10,540 bases of DNA. Source: GCA-2748575 sp033722575 (GTDB lineage: Bacteria > Pseudomonadota > Gammaproteobacteria > Pseudomonadales > Ketobacteraceae). Positions 7,852 to 10,540 of this stretch are shown piece after piece. Under the pieces are notes generated by a model, which was not told the origin of the DNA, did no database searches, and saw only the letters and a program-made list of their open reading frames with translations. Every line of letters starts with the position of its first letter. Position 1 is the stretch's first letter. Made by a program: the position numbers and the translations under genes. Location: assembly GCA_033722575.1 (NCBI GenBank), contig JAWVYU010000170.1:1-10540 (forward strand), written 5' to 3'.

Positions 7852-7854
7852 CTT
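7836..7854. promoter_or_regulatory. Perfect inverted repeat, probable HxlR operator
   Basis: The sequence AAGTTCCATTTTGGAACTT is a perfect 8-bp inverted repeat around a 3-nt centre. It lies in the 191-nt space between the divergent HxlR and molybdoenzyme genes and covers the -35 and spacer of the regulator's promoter. HxlR proteins bind as dimers to dyad sites of this type near their own and target genes. Binding would repress the regulator's own promoter by blocking RNA polymerase, and its effect on the molybdoenzyme would depend on where that promoter lies. The assignment of HxlR as the ligand is inference from position. Confidence 0.65.
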
Positions 7855-7946
7855 AGTGTTTGTGGTGGGTAACAAATAAACAGTTGCAGTGGGCATCTGC
7901 GCCAGGGAAGACATTGGTGCAGCCATCTGCGGGGGGCGAGCATGCC

Positions 7947-7954
7947 AAAGGGGG
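7947..7954 (+). promoter_or_regulatory. Ribosome binding site of the molybdoenzyme gene
   Basis: AAAGGGGG lies 7 nt upstream of ATG 7962 and settles the start there. An in-frame TTG at 7860 would add 34 residues but lies just after the operator, and the added stretch has no family-like sequence. Confidence 0.7.
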
Positions 7955-7961
7955 AAACAAC

Positions 7962-10298
7962 ATGGTCATGGTAAAAGTCCAGGAAAAAGCTGAAGTTGTA
8001 GGTCGTAATAATACTGACGCAAGTACGGCCTGTGTGCTGTGCTCACATAATTGCGGCCTCAAGGTTGATATCAGGGATAACCGGATCGAAAGCGTCAGGG
8101 CCGATGCGACAAACCCTGCTACCACCGGCTATACCTGTAACAAGGCCTATAGCATCAAGCACTATGTGGAGCACAAGCAACGTCTGGAGTACCCGTTAAA
8201 ACGAACCGAAACCGGTGATTACGTCAGGATCTCATGGGACCAGGCCATTTCAGAGATCGCTCAAAAGCTCAACGCCATTCGCCTGTCCTCCGGCCCTGAA
8301 TCCATTGCGCTGAATGGTATCGGCGGCCAGAGCAATCACATGGATGCGATTTATGCCATAGGTTTTATAGCGGCTGTGGGCACACCCTGGTTCTTTAACT
8401 CTTACGCGCAGGAAAAATCCCAGCACCACTGGATAGACCAGAAAATGGCGAAATCGCCGCCCGGTCTGTATTTCCACGCCGACGCATGGAACAGTGATGT
8501 CATCCTGATGATGGGGACTAACCCTCTGGTAAGCAACACCGGCCATAACCCAACGAATGGCATTAAAAAATTCCTTAAGAATGAGAACAACAAACTGTTT
8601 GTGGTTGATCCGCGCCGTTCTGAAACAGCCCGTCGCGCCCATGTCCACCTGGTGGTAAAACCCGGTACCGATGCCTATCTGTTAATGGCAATGGTGAAAC
8701 ATATACTGGATAACGAACTTTATGATCAAAACTTCCTGAAAGAAAAAGCTGACAATTTCACAGTCCTTGAAAAGACTTTCAGGGAGATTTCGGTCGAAGC
8801 GATGTGCGGCAAATGTGAGTTGGATACCGAATCCGTTACCGCCGTAGCGGAGCAGTTTGCCCGGGCAGGGAAAGCCAGTATCTTCTTTGATCTTGGTGTA
8901 GAGCAGATCCGGCACTCCACGCTGGTTTCCTGGTTAATCAAGGTCTTGTCAATGATCACTGGCAATTACGCGCAGGCCGGTGGCAATATCTTTCTGAGCA
9001 GCTTTGCTCCCGATGCGCCACTGCCAACTATGAAGCAATATGTTGCTCCGGTATCAGGAATAGAGGGTATTGCAACGCTGGCACCCATGGGCATGTTTTC
9101 ACCTTACCTTTTGCCTGAGGAAATCGAAGCGGACAACATCAAGGCGCTGGTTGTCGAAGGCTCTAATCCTCTGCTTGCCTATGCAGATACCAATCGCTTT
9201 GAGTGCGCGCTCAGGAAGCTTGATTTGCTGGTGGTCATAGAGCCTGCTTTTACTGAAACTGCCCGCGTAGCAGATTACGTATTGCCGACACCAACGGGAT
9301 ACGAAAAATGGGAGTGGTGCACTTTTCCCAAAGGGCATCCGGAAATTTATGCGCAGCTAAGGCCTCCCGTCCTTAATGGCCCGGCAGAAGCCCTGCCAGA
9401 AGCAGAGATATACAGCCGGCTGGTGTCAGCCATGGGCCTTGTGCCACAAGCTCCCCGATACCTGCACAAGCTGGCAGACCTCAAAAACCGCACGCTGTTT
9501 TTCAACGCGCTGGCTGGCGTTGCCGCGGTCGGTTGCCGCCTGGATCCGGATAAATTCCTGGCCCGCGCCATATTCCTCGCCTACCAGACCTTGGGGCCAA
9601 GGCTGGAAAATCCTTCACTCGTCAGTGTCTGGCTAACCAGTTACCTTTACGCCATGTTCAATCGCCGTGATGTTATTCGTCACCTCGGGCCCCGTTACCG
9701 GTTTTCCTCGCCGTTCAGGATCGGCGAGGAGATATTTGACCGTGTCATGAAGCATCCTGAAGGTGTTCAGGTGGCGTTAAAAGACGTCGAGAATAATTTT
9801 TCCCAAGCCGTACGATCAGGAAACGGCAAGGTCAACCTCGTTCCGGAAGCCGTGCTTCCCCTGGTGCGTGACGCCATCGCCTATTCAGAAGCGGCAGACG
9901 ATAACTTCCCCTACATGGTATGTGCCGGAGAACGCACCCAGTGGAACGCCAACACCATCCACCGCAGCAACGGCTGGCGCAAAGGCAAAGGGCCTCACTT
10001 CTGGATCAAGATAAGTCCCGGGCTCGCTGAGGAAATTGGCGTTAAGAAAAACGATATCGTCATTCTGGAAACAGCCGTGGGCAAACTCGATGCCCCGGTG
10101 GTCATATCAGATACCATGCCAGACAAGCTGGCCTCCATACCCAATGGTTTCGGCATGGAATACCCCGACGAGGAAACTGGCCAATTAAAGCCGGTGGGCA
10201 GGAATCCAAACCTGATCACCAGTCTTGATGAACGGGATCCGGTGACGGGATGCCCCTACCTGAAACACCAGCGTTGCCGTATTTATAAGGCTGCGTAA
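7962..10298 (+). CDS. Molybdopterin-dependent oxidoreductase with N-terminal [4Fe-4S] cluster
   Basis: 778 aa protein of the DMSO reductase (MopB) superfamily. The N-terminal C24-x2-C27-x3-C31-x27-C59 binds a [4Fe-4S] cluster. Molybdopterin-binding segments follow: DVILMMGTNPL, KLFVVDPRRSETARRAHVHL and KPGTDAYLLMAMV, the conserved VVEGSNPL, and the C-terminal dinucleotide-binding domain with GERTQWNANTIHRSNGWRKG and the IPNGFGMEYPD segment. No Tat signal precedes the cluster, so it should act in the cytoplasm. The place where formate dehydrogenase or nitrate reductase carry SeCys or Cys as metal ligand (around residue 150) reads SYAQEKSQHH, with no Cys, so substrate and ligand are unknown; electrons would pass to an unseen partner. 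Divergent from the HxlR gene, whose operator lies between them. No redox partner subunit is visible nearby. Exact reaction is not assigned. Confidence 0.94.
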   Translation: MVMVKVQEKAEVVGRNNTDASTACVLCSHNCGLKVDIRDNRIESVRADATNPATTGYTCNKAYSIKHYVEHKQRLEYPLKRTETGDYVRISWDQAISEIAQKLNAIRLSSGPESIALNGIGGQSNHMDAIYAIGFIAAVGTPWFFNSYAQEKSQHHWIDQKMAKSPPGLYFHADAWNSDVILMMGTNPLVSNTGHNPTNGIKKFLKNENNKLFVVDPRRSETARRAHVHLVVKPGTDAYLLMAMVKHILDNELYDQNFLKEKADNFTVLEKTFREISVEAMCGKCELDTESVTAVAEQFARAGKASIFFDLGVEQIRHSTLVSWLIKVLSMITGNYAQAGGNIFLSSFAPDAPLPTMKQYVAPVSGIEGIATLAPMGMFSPYLLPEEIEADNIKALVVEGSNPLLAYADTNRFECALRKLDLLVVIEPAFTETARVADYVLPTPTGYEKWEWCTFPKGHPEIYAQLRPPVLNGPAEALPEAEIYSRLVSAMGLVPQAPRYLHKLADLKNRTLFFNALAGVAAVGCRLDPDKFLARAIFLAYQTLGPRLENPSLVSVWLTSYLYAMFNRRDVIRHLGPRYRFSSPFRIGEEIFDRVMKHPEGVQVALKDVENNFSQAVRSGNGKVNLVPEAVLPLVRDAIAYSEAADDNFPYMVCAGERTQWNANTIHRSNGWRKGKGPHFWIKISPGLAEEIGVKKNDIVILETAVGKLDAPVVISDTMPDKLASIPNGFGMEYPDEETGQLKPVGRNPNLITSLDERDPVTGCPYLKHQRCRIYKAA

Positions 10299-10350
10299 GC
10301 CTGGTATGTACGGGCCGGCTTGAGCGGTAACCTTAAAGAATGGATAGTGT

Positions 10351-10395
10351 AGCGCGAATGCCAGGGCGCCCGCGGACGCGAAAACCCCTGGCGCT
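10351..10395 (+). other. Long imperfect hairpin
   Basis: GCCAGGG (10360-10366) pairs with CCCTGGC (10386-10392). The stem can be extended by AGC (10351-10353) with GCT (10393-10395) across a 6-nt bulge. The loop is 19 nt and GC-rich. No T-run follows, so it does not look like a simple intrinsic terminator. Confidence 0.4.
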
Positions 10396-10506
10396 GTCTC
10401 GCCGAAGCGTTCTGCCTGTGCCTCAGGCTCGGCAAAGCTGCATCGGGTGGGAAGCCCAACGTTCCAGTAAGCTCCGGCATCGTCATGATGTGCTCAAACG
10501 TGACAT

Positions 10507-10540
10507 CTCGAAAACGATAGTACCTCGAAAACGATAGTAC
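10507..10540. repeat. Two perfect tandem copies of a 17-bp unit at the window edge
   Basis: CTCGAAAACGATAGTAC occurs at 10507-10523 and again at 10524-10540 with no mismatch and no spacer. The second copy ends exactly at the edge, so more copies may follow outside the window. It could be a minisatellite, iteron-like binding sites, or an edge artefact of assembly; the window alone cannot tell which. Confidence 0.8.

Larger units (their letters stand above)
10299..10540. other. Downstream intergenic region without a supported gene
   Basis: Short open frames on both strands here show no family motif, no ribosome site and no domain-like composition, so none is called. The region holds an imperfect long hairpin at 10351-10395, a short stem GCCTG/CAGGC (near 10409-10425), and the 17-bp tandem repeats at the edge. 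No clear T-tract terminator follows the molybdoenzyme gene. Confidence 0.6.

Noticed and set aside
7860..7961. Extended N-terminus of the molybdoenzyme from TTG 7860
   Set aside because: No ribosome site at TTG, no family-like sequence in the added part, and ATG 7962 has a strong site at ideal spacing.
10430..10470. Possible integron attC-like motif (GCCCAAC near 10453)
   Set aside because: A 7-base match is expected by chance and no matching GTTRRRY partner or paired inner motifs were found at the right distance.
10340..10537. Small plus-strand open frame of 65 codons after the molybdoenzyme
   Set aside because: No ribosome site, arginine-rich composition typical of GC-rich non-coding DNA, and it crosses the hairpin and tandem repeats.

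Overview
The window suggests a gammaproteobacterium, probably marine or environmental. The evidence is indirect: moderate GC, the style of the hybrid NRPS-PKS protein, and the family types present. No rRNA, tRNA or housekeeping marker is present, so the assignment is weak.

Left part (about 1-4114, minus strand): one very long reading frame that runs off the left edge. Read in the reverse complement it encodes a hybrid NRPS-PKS megaenzyme with the order adenylation (A) - peptidyl carrier (PCP) - ketosynthase (KS) - acyltransferase (AT, cut by the edge). There is no condensation domain before the A domain, so this looks like the starting protein of an assembly line. It would load an amino acid (the pocket resembles valine codes) and extend it with malonyl-CoA.

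Middle (4115-4404): a divergent intergenic region with a lower GC feel and several short palindromes. It must hold the promoters for the megaenzyme and for the genes going right.

Right-going operon (4405-7309, plus strand): a TIGR04325-type putative methyltransferase, an OafA-like membrane acyltransferase (acyltransferase 3 family), and a cupin-like/JmjC-fold Fe(II)/2-oxoglutarate oxygenase. The first pair is separated by 12 nt and the second pair overlaps by 26 nt, so the three are probably co-transcribed and coupled. By position they are candidate tailoring genes (methylation, O-acylation, hydroxylation) for the NRPS-PKS product. This link is inference.

Right part (7282-10298): an HxlR-family regulator on the minus strand, whose 3' end overlaps the oxygenase gene, and a divergent molybdopterin/[4Fe-4S] oxidoreductase of 778 aa. 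Between the two is a perfect 8+3+8 inverted repeat that overlaps a good sigma70 promoter for the regulator, so a self-controlled switch governing the molybdoenzyme is likely. This pair may be a separate unit beside the biosynthetic cluster.

The last 242 bases have no convincing gene. They contain a possible long hairpin and end in two perfect tandem copies of a 17-bp unit that reach the window edge.
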